Below are positions 20,803-29,950 of a stretch of DNA of 64,000 nucleotides, piece after piece (position 1 is the first letter of the stretch; every line of letters begins with the position of its first letter). This stretch comes from Arcanobacterium ihumii (GTDB taxonomy: Bacteria; Actinomycetota; Actinomycetes; Actinomycetales; Actinomycetaceae). The notes under the pieces were generated by a model. That model did not search any database and had not been told where the DNA came from. It saw only the letters and a program-made list of their open reading frames with translations. The stretch lies in assembly GCF_900604515.1 (NCBI RefSeq), contig NZ_UWOS01000001.1, forward strand, positions 1 through 64,000, in the 5' to 3' direction. The position numbers and the translations under genes are program-made.

Positions 20803-21183
20803 TCATGCAACAGGAGCGTTAACGTCCTCTGGAAGGGCCTTGCGAGCGAGTTCAACGATAGCGGCAAAAGCTGCAGGATCGTTGACAGCAAGCTCAGCAA
20901 GCATACGACGATCAACCTCGATACCAGCAAGCTTAAGTCCCTGCATGAAACGGTTGTAGGTCATGCCGTTTGCGCGAGAAGCAGCATTGATACGAGCAAT
21001 CCACAGCTTGCGGAACTCATTCTTGCGGACCTTGCGATCACGGTAGTTGTATACCATTGAGTGGGTAACTTGTTCCTTAGCCTTACGGTAAAGGCGGGAA
21101 CGCTGACCGCGGTAGCCCGAGGCGCGCTCGAGCGTAGTGCGACGCTTCTTCTTGGAATTTACGGCGTTCTTTACGCGTGCCAT
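20803..21183 (-). CDS. rplT: 50S ribosomal protein L20
   Basis: Binds 23S rRNA early in 50S assembly. The basic N-terminus ([25 protein letters not shown]) and the core [20 protein letters not shown] are diagnostic. 126 aa is normal, with a slightly acidic actinobacterial tail. It is the last gene of infC-rpmI-rplT, 29 bp after rpmI. In other bacteria L20 represses this operon through the infC or rpmI leader; the structured leader upstream of infC makes that possible here. Confidence 0.98.
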   Translation of the reverse strand: MARVKNAVNSKKKRRTTLERASGYRGQRSRLYRKAKEQVTHSMVYNYRDRKVRKNEFRKLWIARINAASRANGMTYNRFMQGLKLAGIEVDRRMLAELAVNDPAAFAAIVELARKALPEDVNAPVA

Positions 21184-21212
21184 CTTCTATTTCTCCTTGT
21201 TTCTAAAAGCTT

Positions 21213-21407
21213 TCAGCGACCCAGCAGCTTCTTGACCTGCTTCACATCTGCACGTGCTACCGGCTGATCCGAGGATAGACGGCGAGTGCGGCGTGATGAC
21301 TTGTGCTCGAGAAGATGACGTTTACCAGCCTGCTCGCGCATGAGCTTTCCCTTACCGGTCACGCGAAAGCGCTTCTTAGCTCCGGAGTGTGTCTTCATTT
21401 TTGGCAT
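21213..21407 (-). CDS. rpmI: 50S ribosomal protein L35
   Basis: 64-aa basic protein of the large subunit ([30 protein letters not shown]). I chose the second ATG (21407). The GGGAG site lies 7-8 bases before it but only one base before the first ATG at 21413, too close to initiate. 64 aa matches the usual L35 length. Confidence 0.96.
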   Translation of the reverse strand: MPKMKTHSGAKKRFRVTGKGKLMREQAGKRHLLEHKSSRRTRRLSSDQPVARADVKQVKKLLGR

Positions 21408-21486
21408 TTTCATGCTCCCTCTAGCTGCTCAACGCAGCAATAGTGCTCCCTACCGGGAGTTATGTTCGTGTCTGCTTTACCCGAAA

Positions 21487-22155
21487 TTACTCAGCGTTAG
21501 TCTCTTCGACCGAAGAATCTTCGGTAATCTGCTCAGTTTTCTCAGCAATGCGCTCATTATTCTTCTGAGTGCGGCGCGCTTCTTGAGCTCGACGATTTTC
21601 ACGTTCTGCTTCGCGACGACGGCGCTGATCGGACTTCGCTTCTGACTTACGACGAATCGGGGCGAGAACCATCACCATCGCACGACCGTCGACTCGAGGA
21701 GCTGACTCTACTACACCGTTTTCAGCGGCGTCTGCAGCGATCTTCTCCATCAAGCGAATGCCCTGCTCTGGTCGTGACTGTTCACGTCCACGGAAGCGCA
21801 ATTGAATCTTGACTTTATCGCCACCATCAAGGAATTTTAGAATTCGCTTGAGCTTGGTTTCGTAATCGTGCTGATCGATCTTCAATCCAATACGGATTTC
21901 TTTCAGCTGAGTATTAGCCTGGTTGCGGCGAGCGTCGCGTGCCTTTTGAGCTGCCTCATATTTGAATTTTCCATAATCCATCAGTTTTGCAACTGGTGGC
22001 TTCGCATCTGGGGCAACCTCTACAAGATCGAGATTTGCTTCCTGAGCAAGACGTAATGCATTTTCAATACGTACTACGCCAACTTGTTCGCCACCTGGAC
22101 CAACAAGACGCACTTCAGGCACGTTAATTCGATCATTGACTCTTGGCTCGTTGAT
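21487..22155 (-). CDS. infC: Translation initiation factor IF-3, non-canonical start codon
   Basis: IF-3 blocks premature 50S joining and checks the start codon. Family similarity begins at [22 protein letters not shown] and runs through [20 protein letters not shown] and [13 protein letters not shown] charged tail rich in R/E follows, as in other actinobacteria. No ATG is available. The only good ribosome site, AGAGGAG (22161-22167), is followed by ATT (22156-22158) and ATC (22153-22155), at 2 and 5 bases. I take ATC, giving about 222 aa. Alternatives are GTG 22188 or TTG 22284, both with poor sites and inside predicted leader hairpins. E. coli infC also starts at a rare codon (AUU), which IF-3 uses for self-repression. 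Confidence 0.9.
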   Translation of the reverse strand: MNEPRVNDRINVPEVRLVGPGGEQVGVVRIENALRLAQEANLDLVEVAPDAKPPVAKLMDYGKFKYEAAQKARDARRNQANTQLKEIRIGLKIDQHDYETKLKRILKFLDGGDKVKIQLRFRGREQSRPEQGIRLMEKIAADAAENGVVESAPRVDGRAMVMVLAPIRRKSEAKSDQRRRREAERENRRAQEARRTQKNNERIAEKTEQITEDSSVEETNAE

Positions 22156-22305
22156 AATTGCTCCTCTAACTTCGAGTGCGACGCGCACGGAGTCCAGAGG
22201 GCATACGGCAATAACCGTATTTCCAAAACCCGGTTCCAAATCGAGTGGAACCCAGGTGGGATTTCTCCGCTTGCGTTCCGGCAATCTGCCGGTCGGTCGG
22301 ATATG
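22156..22305 (-). promoter_or_regulatory. infC leader with four consecutive hairpins
   Basis: Between the promoter at 22306-22334 and infC, the transcript can form four perfect hairpins: 22278-22292 (CCGGCA stem), 22232-22252 (GGTTCCA stem, 7 bp), 22203-22220 (ATACGG stem) and 22176-22188 (GTGCG stem). They line up up to the AGAGGAG site. I infer an autoregulatory leader, by IF-3 or L20. The same region is open in the infC frame, but four stems in a row favour a non-coding leader. Confidence 0.5.
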
Positions 22306-22334
22306 ACTCTACCAGTTCAGGACGAATTCACCAA
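22306..22334 (-). promoter_or_regulatory. Probable promoter of infC-rpmI-rplT
   Basis: On the minus strand TTGGTG (22329-22334), a 17-bp spacer and TAGAGT (22306-22311). The rpsT promoter has the same -10 hexamer and spacer length. The start point would be near 22299, leaving a leader of about 145 bases. Confidence 0.5.
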
Positions 22335-22438
22335 GATTTTGGCTAGAATCGGGGCAATTCCTGCCCGTGACCTTGCCCACTAATAAAAGAACAGACGGCG
22401 GTAACAGCAGCAACACAATAATCTACAAACGCTCTGTT

Positions 22439-23158
22439 TCACGCAAGGCGTGGAATGATTTCTACTACATCGAGCCGAGCGCGAACATAGGGTATCGATT
22501 CGATTACACCAAGAACACAGCTGATAATTTCTTTATCGAGTGCTCGAGAATACTCTTGTTTGAGCACAATATCCAAGGTTGCGATATTCTTATCCCCTGC
22601 CTTCACCTCACAAGACGTATCAAAGCCAGCTTCTTTAAGAAGCGAATTAAGAATCTCCGCAATTTTCGCATCGTGCCACGGTGCAATCCACTCGGTTTGA
22701 GATGCAAGTGCCAGCACAGCGCTTCTCCCCAAAAACAATTCCTCCTGTGAACCAGGGTCAATCACCATCAACGCATTCGATCGTTTTACCGCAAGTCGCG
22801 CTAAATCCGGAGCGGTGATCGGAGCTGGTCGGGCATGTGGATTAAATGCTGCGAGAGCTTTAGCTGAAGTAAATAATGGTGTTGCACGCCGTCCACCAGG
22901 GAATTCAGCTAATACAAAGTCTTGGGCACTTTCACTGCGTGGATCGGGGTGATCATCGTGTGGTGCAACTGAACCATCACTATTCCTCCCGGGATGCTGA
23001 TGTGGAAGTACAGCCATAAATACTCGACCAAGTGAAGCAAGAAGAAATTCGACGCGCTTATCAATCTCCATCGAAAAAGCCTGCGCGACTGCGTCTGTGC
23101 GTTCGCCGTTATCGCCTGCAAATGGGTTCGGAGCAAGTAATCGATCTAAATCAGGCAA
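22439..23158 (-). CDS. SseB-family protein
   Basis: 239-aa protein with an SseB N-terminal-type domain (FVLAEFPGGRRATPLFTSAKALAAFNP at ~82-108 spans its typical core). A second half carries LMVIDPGSQEELFLGRSAV. Such genes are common in actinobacteria next to hisA or infC; their function is not established. It begins 4 bp after priA, so it is probably co-transcribed with the his genes. The residue run quoted above is shortened in meaning: key parts are FVLAEF, PLFTS and FNPHARP. Confidence 0.7.
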   Translation of the reverse strand: MPDLDRLLAPNPFAGDNGERTDAVAQAFSMEIDKRVEFLLASLGRVFMAVLPHQHPGRNSDGSVAPHDDHPDPRSESAQDFVLAEFPGGRRATPLFTSAKALAAFNPHARPAPITAPDLARLAVKRSNALMVIDPGSQEELFLGRSAVLALASQTEWIAPWHDAKIAEILNSLLKEAGFDTSCEVKAGDKNIATLDIVLKQEYSRALDKEIISCVLGVIESIPYVRARLDVVEIIPRLA

Positions 23159-23162
23159 AAAA

Positions 23163-23891
23163 CTATCCTTCTGCTACCTTAAGTGCATCAACAACAGTCA
23201 TTTTACCAGCATAGATAGCTTTACCAACGATTGCTCCTTCAACGCCGACTTCCGTAAGGTCTCGTAATGCCTTCAAATCCTCGAGCTTCGACACCCCGCC
23301 AGAAGCAACCACCGGCCGATCAGTTGCCTCACAAACTCTGCGTAATAAATCAAGGTTTGGACCGTGCAAAGTGCCGTCCTTATCAACATCGGTAAGAACA
23401 TAACGCGCGCAACCGTCATCGTTCAAACGCTTCAAAGTCTCCCATAGGTTTCCGCCTTCAGAAGTCCATCCACGGGCAGCCAAGGTTTCACCACGCACGT
23501 CCAGGCCAACCGCAACTTTATCGCCATACTGCGCTATTACATGCGAAGTCCAGTCCGGGTTTTCCAAAGCAGCAGTTCCCAAGTTCACTCGAGCCGCACC
23601 CGCATCAATCGCACGGCCAAGAGAAACATCGTCACGAATGCCACCAGAAAGCTCAATATTGACGCCTTTGACTTCATTGACGATACGGGAAAGTAATTCA
23701 TAGTTACTTCCGCGCCCAAAAGCAGCGTCCAAGTCAACTAGATGAATCCACGACGCACCCGCTTCTACGAAGGACGCTACTGCTTGAGCAGGATCACCAA
23801 AGGATTGTTCAGTCCCTGCTTCACCACGCAAAAGGCGAACAGCTTGTCCATTCACAACATCAACAGCAGGGAGTAATTGGAGCTTTTTCAT
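23163..23891 (-). CDS. priA: Phosphoribosyl isomerase A (bifunctional HisA/TrpF, PriA)
   Basis: TIM-barrel isomerase for ProFAR in histidine synthesis. In actinobacteria PriA usually also isomerises phosphoribosyl anthranilate for tryptophan. The N-terminal [19 protein letters not shown] carries the catalytic Asp, and [15 protein letters not shown] carries the second Asp. ELSGGIRDD and [11 protein letters not shown] bind the two phosphates. 242 aa is normal. It starts 34 bp after hisH. Dual specificity is inferred from the phylum and from the resemblance to PriA, not proven by sequence. Confidence 0.92.
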   Translation of the reverse strand: MKKLQLLPAVDVVNGQAVRLLRGEAGTEQSFGDPAQAVASFVEAGASWIHLVDLDAAFGRGSNYELLSRIVNEVKGVNIELSGGIRDDVSLGRAIDAGAARVNLGTAALENPDWTSHVIAQYGDKVAVGLDVRGETLAARGWTSEGGNLWETLKRLNDDGCARYVLTDVDKDGTLHGPNLDLLRRVCEATDRPVVASGGVSKLEDLKALRDLTEVGVEGAIVGKAIYAGKMTVVDALKVAEG

Positions 23892-23925
23892 AAAATAGCC
23901 TTCCCAGAAAATAAAGATTGAACGA

Positions 23926-24561
23926 TTAGAGCGAGCCGATCCAGTTTTCTAAAAGATGAAGACCAGCATCTGACGACTTTTCGGGATGGAACTGAGTGGC
24001 AGAAAGCGGACCATTTTCTATAGCTGCCACGAAGTCTCCATAATGATTCGCAAAAGAAACAATCGGAGGCTCGAATATACCATCTTCGCTAGCCATATCC
24101 GCACTCGGATCGCTCTGTACAGCAAAGGAATGAACGAAATAAAAGCGTTCGGAATCCAAGCCATCAAGGAGTATCGAATCAGTTCCTGCCCTAACTTTTG
24201 ACCATCCCATATGAGGAACAATTGGTGCATCGAGGGCGTCAACGGAACCTCTCCATTGACCAAGTCCTTCGTGTACCCCGAACTCTGTACCTTGGTCAAA
24301 CATAATTTGCAGACCTACGCAGATTCCAAACACGGGCAGTCCACCTGCTAATCTACGTTCAATTAATCGATCCGCACGAATCGTTTTGATTTTAGTCATC
24401 ACGGCTTGAAAAGCGCCTACACCTGGCACTACTAAACCATCAGCATTCATAACCAAGTGTGGATCAGCACTAAGCTCTACATCTGCACCTACTCGCTGAA
24501 GTGCGTGAACGACTGAGCGTACGTTTCCAGTATCGGCGTCGAGAACAATCACCTTTGCCAT
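23926..24561 (-). CDS. hisH: Imidazole glycerol phosphate synthase, glutamine amidotransferase subunit
   Basis: Supplies ammonia from glutamine to HisF for making the imidazole ring. The nucleophile Cys is in [10 protein letters not shown], and the His-Glu pair is in [14 protein letters not shown]. 211 aa is standard. hisF is not in this window. It follows the unknown gene by 5 bp inside the his operon. Confidence 0.96.
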   Translation of the reverse strand: MAKVIVLDADTGNVRSVVHALQRVGADVELSADPHLVMNADGLVVPGVGAFQAVMTKIKTIRADRLIERRLAGGLPVFGICVGLQIMFDQGTEFGVHEGLGQWRGSVDALDAPIVPHMGWSKVRAGTDSILLDGLDSERFYFVHSFAVQSDPSADMASEDGIFEPPIVSFANHYGDFVAAIENGPLSATQFHPEKSSDAGLHLLENWIGSL

Positions 24562-24566
24562 CTCAA

Positions 24567-25124
24567 CTACTCCGCTTCCCTAGTGTCACCGTCGCTGGAT
24601 CGCTTCTTTCTTAATAGCCGATCTAAAAATGACTGCTTAAGATCATTGGTTGCCAACGCACCCTCTACATTCGCCGATCCAAGCACTATCTGCTCAATGA
24701 CGGGGTCGATTGAATTCAATAAGAGTCCAGGCGCAATTTCTTCGCCCAGCTCTCCAGCCATAACGCGGTGCGCGGTAACGAGACCAGAAACGCCTGCCTC
24801 TCCTCCAACGTCGTCCCCAAGTTCAGCAACCATGAGCACTACCCCGAATTGGGAAACATTTGATAAATGTGCGGCAACTGTTTGTGGGTTATCAGAATCG
24901 GGCATCGAATCATCCGAAGCTGAAAGTGTTGCGTCATCGCTTGGTCCAAGCAGTTCAGAAATATCCCAATCGTCGAAAGATTTAACTGGTAGATCGTGAT
25001 AGACCACAACCCCAGAATTCGTCATAACAACCTCAGCGTCAATGCCACGCAATCTAAGAATTGCAGCAACAACTTCCGTCTTATCGAAGGGGGTAAGAAT
25101 AACGTAACGTTTTCGCGAACTCAC
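24567..25124 (-). CDS. Unknown protein encoded within the his operon
   Basis: 185 aa, not recognised. Residues 1-50 ([20 protein letters not shown]) look like a small alpha/beta domain. An acidic Ser/Asp-rich linker lies at ~60-85. A hydrophobic Gly-rich stretch follows ([19 protein letters not shown]), then a helical basic tail ([15 protein letters not shown]). No signal peptide or membrane span is evident. It overlaps the hisB end by 4 bp and is 5 bp from hisH, so it is co-translated with enzymes of histidine synthesis. Confidence 0.7.
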   Translation of the reverse strand: MSSRKRYVILTPFDKTEVVAAILRLRGIDAEVVMTNSGVVVYHDLPVKSFDDWDISELLGPSDDATLSASDDSMPDSDNPQTVAAHLSNVSQFGVVLMVAELGDDVGGEAGVSGLVTAHRVMAGELGEEIAPGLLLNSIDPVIEQIVLGSANVEGALATNDLKQSFLDRLLRKKRSSDGDTREAE

Positions 25125-25723
25125 AGAGCACCTTTCGTCGATGGGATTCCTTCGACCCGAGAATCGTAGGCAACCGCGGCACGCAGTGCCCGAGCCAGAG
25201 CCTTAAATTGTGCTTCCACAATATGGTGCGGATCGCGGCCATCGAGAAGTTCGACGTGCAAGCACACTCCCGAATTATACGCGAATGATTCGAAGAAATG
25301 CCTAGTCATTGAGCCGGTGAAGTGACCTCCGATGAGATGATATTGCTGACCTTCCGGTTCACCTTTGTGAACGATGTAGGGACGTCCAGCAACGTCTACA
25401 ACGACACGAGCAAGCGCTTCGTCCAGAGGAATAACCGCGTCACCAAAACGAGAGATTCCTTTTTTATCTCCCAGAGCTTCCTTAAGAGCAATACCCAAGC
25501 AGATAGCAGTGTCTTCAACTGTGTGGTGAACGTCAATATGCACATCGCCTTCGGCTTTGATAGTCATATCGATAAGTGAATGCTTTGCCAGGGCATTCAG
25601 CATATGATCGAAAAACGGTACACCGGTATTAATAACCGCCCGCCCACACCCGTCGAGGTTAATCGCAACGTCAATCACCGACTCTGAAGTCTTACGGCTA
25701 TATTTAGCAATTCGTTCATTCAT
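25121..25723 (-). CDS. hisB: Imidazoleglycerol-phosphate dehydratase
   Basis: Dehydrates IGP to imidazole acetol phosphate using a di-manganese centre. The histidine-rich metal motifs are present: [20 protein letters not shown] and [20 protein letters not shown]. 200 aa is the monofunctional length. Its start overlaps hisC by 4 bp. Confidence 0.97.
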   Translation of the reverse strand: MNERIAKYSRKTSESVIDVAINLDGCGRAVINTGVPFFDHMLNALAKHSLIDMTIKAEGDVHIDVHHTVEDTAICLGIALKEALGDKKGISRFGDAVIPLDEALARVVVDVAGRPYIVHKGEPEGQQYHLIGGHFTGSMTRHFFESFAYNSGVCLHVELLDGRDPHHIVEAQFKALARALRAAVAYDSRVEGIPSTKGAL

Positions 25724-26916
25724 CGCGTTACCTTTCTGAGTGCAGCCATAAATCGATCATTTTCATTTGGCGTTCCAACGCTAACACGAAGCCATCCCTC
25801 CGGTCCGACTTCACGTATCAAAACGCCATCGTCCAATAACTTTTGCCACGTCTGGTGCCGATCAGGAAATTTCCCAAACAGCACAAAATTCGCATCTGAT
25901 GGAGCGACCTCAAATCCCATTACCCGAAGCTCCCGCGCAAGAGCATCACGATCATTACGAATCTGGGCCACTTGAGTCATAAGCTCAGAGCGGTGTTTAA
26001 GTGCCGCGCTAGCACTAGCCTGTGTAATAGCGGACAAATGATATGGCAATCGAACTAACATCACCTGTTCGATGATCGTCTTGGCGGCTGCCATGTATCC
26101 AAGTCGTAGCCCTGCCGCACCGAAAGCCTTAGACATAGTCCGAGCCACAATAAGATGAGGAAACTCTTCCAACATTTCCAGAGCGCTAGGGACTCCATCG
26201 CGTCTGAATTCCGCGTAGGCTTCGTCTACCACAACTATCGTTGCAGTACGTGTTACAAAATCACCGTGGTAATCGGTTACACCGGTGCCGGTATCGTGCG
26301 CCACCGGACCTTGTACAAAAGGACCCGACTCGCGAGTGAGCGCAAGAATTTGGCGCAGTTCGGTCTCACTCATTGCAGTACCAGTCGGATTGTTTGGCGA
26401 GGCAAGGAAGACGACGCTCGGGTGATGAACATCAAGCACTCGCTGTATTTCGTCGAAATCGAGTGAAAAGTCTGGTTTGCGTGTGCCAGCAACCCACGTG
26501 CTAAATGAATCGCGCGCGTATTCAGGATACATCGAATAACTGGGCAAAAAGCTTGCCACCACACGCTGTGGACCAGCAAATGCTTGCAAAATATGCAACA
26601 TGATCTCGTTGGAACCATTAGCCGCCCAGATCAAATCGGGGGCAATCTGTACCCCCGACTCTTGCGCAAGGTAATCAGAAAGGTCGGATCGAAGCTGGGA
26701 AAAGTCGCGGTCGGGATAGCGGTTGAGGTCTTTTAACGCCGCGGCAACCGAAACGCTGATCGTCTCGCAAAGATCTTCTGAGGGCGAATATGGGTTTTCG
26801 TTCACATTAAGACGTACGGGCACGTCAAGTTGCGGAGCACCATACGGTGATTTCCCAAGTAGATCGACACGAAAGGGCAGATTGACTTCCTGAGGTGGAT
26901 TTACTGGCTGCTCCAA
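25720..26916 (-). CDS. hisC: Histidinol-phosphate aminotransferase
   Basis: PLP-dependent transaminase of the histidine pathway. [18 protein letters not shown] holds the PLP lysine, SPNNPTG the carboxylate-binding part and [10 protein letters not shown] the pyridine-binding Asp. Compared with usual HisC there is an extra ~20 residues before VVVDEAY ([18 protein letters not shown]). The start is TTG at 26916, six bases after GGGGAGG; no ATG lies nearby in frame. It is the first gene of hisC-hisB-unknown-hisH-priA-sseB and is divergent from the VIT gene, with only 52 bp between. Confidence 0.95.
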   Translation of the reverse strand: MEQPVNPPQEVNLPFRVDLLGKSPYGAPQLDVPVRLNVNENPYSPSEDLCETISVSVAAALKDLNRYPDRDFSQLRSDLSDYLAQESGVQIAPDLIWAANGSNEIMLHILQAFAGPQRVVASFLPSYSMYPEYARDSFSTWVAGTRKPDFSLDFDEIQRVLDVHHPSVVFLASPNNPTGTAMSETELRQILALTRESGPFVQGPVAHDTGTGVTDYHGDFVTRTATIVVVDEAYAEFRRDGVPSALEMLEEFPHLIVARTMSKAFGAAGLRLGYMAAAKTIIEQVMLVRLPYHLSAITQASASAALKHRSELMTQVAQIRNDRDALARELRVMGFEVAPSDANFVLFGKFPDRHQTWQKLLDDGVLIREVGPEGWLRVSVGTPNENDRFMAALRKVTR

Positions 26917-26956
26917 GGTAAGCCTCCCCTTGCTGGTATTAATTGAAAAAACTCAA

Positions 26957-26962
26957 TATTTT
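26957..26962 (+). promoter_or_regulatory. -10 box TATTTT, probably giving a leaderless VIT mRNA
   Basis: TATTTT is followed by six bases (CTAACT) and then ATG at 26969. No ribosome site is present. The -35 is poor. The same 52-bp gap must also hold the hisC promoter on the other strand. Confidence 0.45.
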
Positions 26963-26968
26963 CTAACT

Positions 26969-27736
26969 ATGAACAATGTTAGCGCGTGCAATAATTGCGT
27001 GGATTACAATACGGATGTTGAGACTTTGGACGTCATTGAGGCACAAGACGGCGCCATGAACTCACGTCTCAATTGGTTGCGTGCCGGTGTGCTTGGGGCC
27101 AACGATGGTATTGTTTCTACCGCCGGCCTGGTAGTTGGCGTTGCTGGCGCAGCCGTTAATTCCCATGCCCTTTTCGTATCTGGCGTGGCGGGTCTTGTTG
27201 CAGGAGCACTATCAATGGCTGCAGGGGAATACGTTTCGGTCTCTACACAGCGTGATTCGGAACGAGCAGCGCTTGTGCGGCAACGCAAGGCCATTGCACA
27301 AGATCCAGTGGGATCGGAACGTAAACTGGCTGGAATTATCGCTGGGCATGGCGTGTCGAAGTTTTTGGCAACTCGTATGGCAAGCGAATTGAGCCGTACG
27401 GAGCAAGATGCTGAAGCTGCACACGCTCGATTTGAACTAGGTATCGATCCAGACGAACTTACAAACCCGTGGCATGCCGCGTTAGCATCGATGGCTGCTT
27501 TTGCTCTTGGCGCCATTATCCCACTACTTGCGATTTTGCTTAGCCCCCAGCAGTGGGCAGTTACTATCACAGTGGTTGCGGTAAGTTTGGCATTAACAAT
27601 CACCGGAGCGGTATCGGCTAAACTCGGCGAAGCCCCAGTAATACCGGCAACGATAAGAAATATTGTGTGGGGCAATATCGCCATGATCATTACCTACGGA
27701 ATTGGTACTTTAGTGGGCGGTTTGGGACCGGTCTAA
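26969..27736 (+). CDS. VIT1/CCC1-family metal transporter
   Basis: Membrane protein expected to export or store Fe2+ or Mn2+. WLRAGVLGANDGIVSTAGLV (residues ~34-53) is the family signature, in the first membrane helix. About five helices follow: near ~58-75, 75-90 (AGLVAGALSMAAGEYVSVST), 170-190, 195-215 and 230-250. A cytosolic metal-binding segment between helices 2 and 3 is rich in Glu/Arg (SELSRTEQDAEAAHARFELG). I chose ATG 26969 (255 aa); the frame is open from TTG 26930. It lies on the plus strand between hisD and hisC, splitting the his cluster. Confidence 0.88.
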   Translation: MNNVSACNNCVDYNTDVETLDVIEAQDGAMNSRLNWLRAGVLGANDGIVSTAGLVVGVAGAAVNSHALFVSGVAGLVAGALSMAAGEYVSVSTQRDSERAALVRQRKAIAQDPVGSERKLAGIIAGHGVSKFLATRMASELSRTEQDAEAAHARFELGIDPDELTNPWHAALASMAAFALGAIIPLLAILLSPQQWAVTITVVAVSLALTITGAVSAKLGEAPVIPATIRNIVWGNIAMIITYGIGTLVGGLGPV

Positions 27737-27820
27737 AGGTTTCAACAAACTCTACTCTATGACGAACTGCACTCGACCGATTTGTCGCTTTATTACGCCA
27801 AATCGATCCGTGGTATTCAA

Positions 27821-29158
27821 CTAAAGCTGGTCCTTAATCCGCACTTCCAACGAACGTGCATGCGCAGGCAGATCCTCGTCCACTGCAACCGCAGCCAAAG
27901 CTGGATACATTCCACTCATCGCCTCGCGAGTATATTCAATCTCCTGCACTGGCTTAATAAAAGCCATCACATTCAACCCCGAAGCAAAGCGAGCAGTGCC
28001 ACCCGTAGGTAGCACATGATTTGAGCCAGCCATATAATCCCCCAGCGGAACCGGCGAAAATGCGCCAACGAAAATCGCACCAGCATTGTGAATCTTCTTC
28101 GCCACATCGCCCGCCTGCGCGGTGTGAATCTCCAGATGCTCAGCGCCATAAGCATTAGCAACCTGCACCGACTGTACCAAATCACTTGTGATAACCACGC
28201 CAGACTGCGGCCCACTCAAAGCCGTACGCACACGCCGAGAATGCTTGGTCTGCGCAACCTGCCCTTCAAGTGCAACTTCCACCTGCTCTACCAAGCTCAA
28301 CGAATCAGTAATCAACACCGAAGCAGCGCACGGATCGTGCTCAGCCTGAGAAATTAAATCAGCAGCCACATACTCGGGGCATGCCGCTTCATCAGCAATA
28401 ATAGCGATCTCCGTAGTGCCTGCTTCGGCGTCAATCCCCACGATGCCATGTACCGCTCGCTTCGCCGCTGCCACATAAATATTGCCGGGGCCAGTCACCA
28501 CATCTACAGGCTCGCACAGCACTTCGCCGTCGCGCTGAATATCTTCACCACGCGCACCGTATGCGAACATAGCAATCGCTTGCGCGCCGCCCACCGCATA
28601 CACTTCCGTGATTCCCAACAGTTTACACGCCGCCAAAATTGTGGGGTGTGGCAGTCCACCAAATTCTTTTTGAGGGGGCGAAGCCAAAGCAATCGTCTCT
28701 ACCCCCGCTACCTGCGCTGCCACCGCATTATGTATCACGGACGACGGATACACAGCCAAGCCTCCAGGCACGTACAACCCCACTCGCTCAACCGGAATCC
28801 ACCGCTGACGCACCACGCCACCTGGCACGATCTGCGTCTCTTTCGGCTGCGGCAACTGTGCCTCATGCCCACGGCGATTGTGGTCGATTGACATCAGCAA
28901 AGCCTCACGCAACTCATCACTGAGCTCGGCCTCGGCACGGTCAAGCACAGCTTGGGGCACACGCAAATACTCAGGCCGCACGCCGTCGAAACGCTCAGCC
29001 AAATCACGCAACGCAACTGCACCGGCATCGCGAACTGCATCAATAATCGGTACGACTGCGTGGAGAGCACGTTCGATATTCAGCTCTGCACGAGGTAAAG
29101 CCTTTGCAAGTTCCGCCTGTGTTAAGTCACGTCCGCGAAGATCCACCTGATGAAGCAT
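27821..29158 (-). CDS. hisD: Histidinol dehydrogenase
   Basis: Zinc enzyme that oxidises histidinol to histidine in two NAD+ steps. VVTGPGNIYVAAAKRAVHG and GIDAEAGTTEIAIIADE match the NAD and active-site signature. SQAEHDP carries metal and catalytic residues, and GAEHLEIHT and SNHVLPTGGTARFASGLNV lie in the C-terminal half. 445 aa is normal. It starts 6 bp after uppS and is separated from hisC by the plus-strand VIT gene, so it is probably transcribed from the leuA-recO-uppS side. By eye it has a more C-rich plus strand than its neighbours. Confidence 0.96.
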   Translation of the reverse strand: MLHQVDLRGRDLTQAELAKALPRAELNIERALHAVVPIIDAVRDAGAVALRDLAERFDGVRPEYLRVPQAVLDRAEAELSDELREALLMSIDHNRRGHEAQLPQPKETQIVPGGVVRQRWIPVERVGLYVPGGLAVYPSSVIHNAVAAQVAGVETIALASPPQKEFGGLPHPTILAACKLLGITEVYAVGGAQAIAMFAYGARGEDIQRDGEVLCEPVDVVTGPGNIYVAAAKRAVHGIVGIDAEAGTTEIAIIADEAACPEYVAADLISQAEHDPCAASVLITDSLSLVEQVEVALEGQVAQTKHSRRVRTALSGPQSGVVITSDLVQSVQVANAYGAEHLEIHTAQAGDVAKKIHNAGAIFVGAFSPVPLGDYMAGSNHVLPTGGTARFASGLNVMAFIKPVQEIEYTREAMSGMYPALAAVAVDEDLPAHARSLEVRIKDQL

Positions 29159-29164
29159 CTGCGC

Positions 29165-29950
29165 CTACCCTTCCGTCACGGTATCCACCGCTGTACCAAA
29201 TCTGCGATCACGATTAGCGTACCTAGAAATACAATCCCAAAGCACAAGCCGATCAAAATCTGGCCACGCCTCATCCACAAACATTAACTCTGCATAGCTG
29301 GACTGCCAGAGCATGAAGTTAGAAATCCGTTGCTCTCCCCCAGTTCGAATAAATAAATCGACTGGAGGAAGTTGGGGTTGATACAAGTGGCGTGCGATTG
29401 TGTCAGGAGTGATTCGCTGAGCCTTTAGCTTACCGTCAGAAGCCCGCTGTGCAATTTCGCGCACTGCATCAGTGATCTCTGCTTGCCCACCGTAGTTAAC
29501 GCAGAAGTTCAAGGTGATGACGTCGTTATCCTTAGTAAGTTCCTCAGCCGCTTTAAGCTCTTTAATCACTGATTTCCATAGCCGGGGCTCTCGTCCAGAC
29601 CAAACAACTTTCACGCCCCAAGCATTAAGTTCATCACGACGCTGATGAATAACATCTCTCGAATACCCCATCAGGAACGCGACTTCTTGCGGTGAACGCC
29701 GCCAATTTTCAGTAGAAAAAGCATAAACAGATACCACTTTGATCCCAGCATCAATTGCTCCGGCAATGACGTCCATCAAAGATAATTCACCTGCTTTGTG
29801 TCCTTCCGTGCGAGGTAAGTTCCGAGCGTTTGCCCATCTGCCGTTACCATCCATCACGATGGCAATATGATGTGGAACTTCAGTTTTATCGAAAGAAGGT
29901 ACAATTGCGCCCGAGCTATGAACAGGGGGTTTAATAATATTCGTGGTCAT
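29165..29950 (-). CDS. uppS: Isoprenyl (polyprenyl) diphosphate synthase, UppS family
   Basis: Cis-prenyltransferase making the long-chain lipid carrier for cell-wall synthesis. IVMDGNGRWANARNLPRTEGHKAG region (residues ~31-53) carries the catalytic Asp and the diphosphate site, and VYAFSTENWRRSP and DLFIRTGGEQRISNFMLWQ are conserved blocks. 261 aa is typical. Chain length cannot be told from sequence. Overlaps recO by 4 bp. Confidence 0.94.
   Translation of the reverse strand: MTTNIIKPPVHSSGAIVPSFDKTEVPHHIAIVMDGNGRWANARNLPRTEGHKAGELSLMDVIAGAIDAGIKVVSVYAFSTENWRRSPQEVAFLMGYSRDVIHQRRDELNAWGVKVVWSGREPRLWKSVIKELKAAEELTKDNDVITLNFCVNYGGQAEITDAVREIAQRASDGKLKAQRITPDTIARHLYQPQLPPVDLFIRTGGEQRISNFMLWQSSYAELMFVDEAWPDFDRLVLWDCISRYANRDRRFGTAVDTVTEG

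Noticed and set aside
27004-27690. 228-codon frame on the strand opposite to the VIT gene
   Set aside because: Codon-position shadow of VIT; composition is low-complexity Ala/Ser/Thr and it has no start signals.
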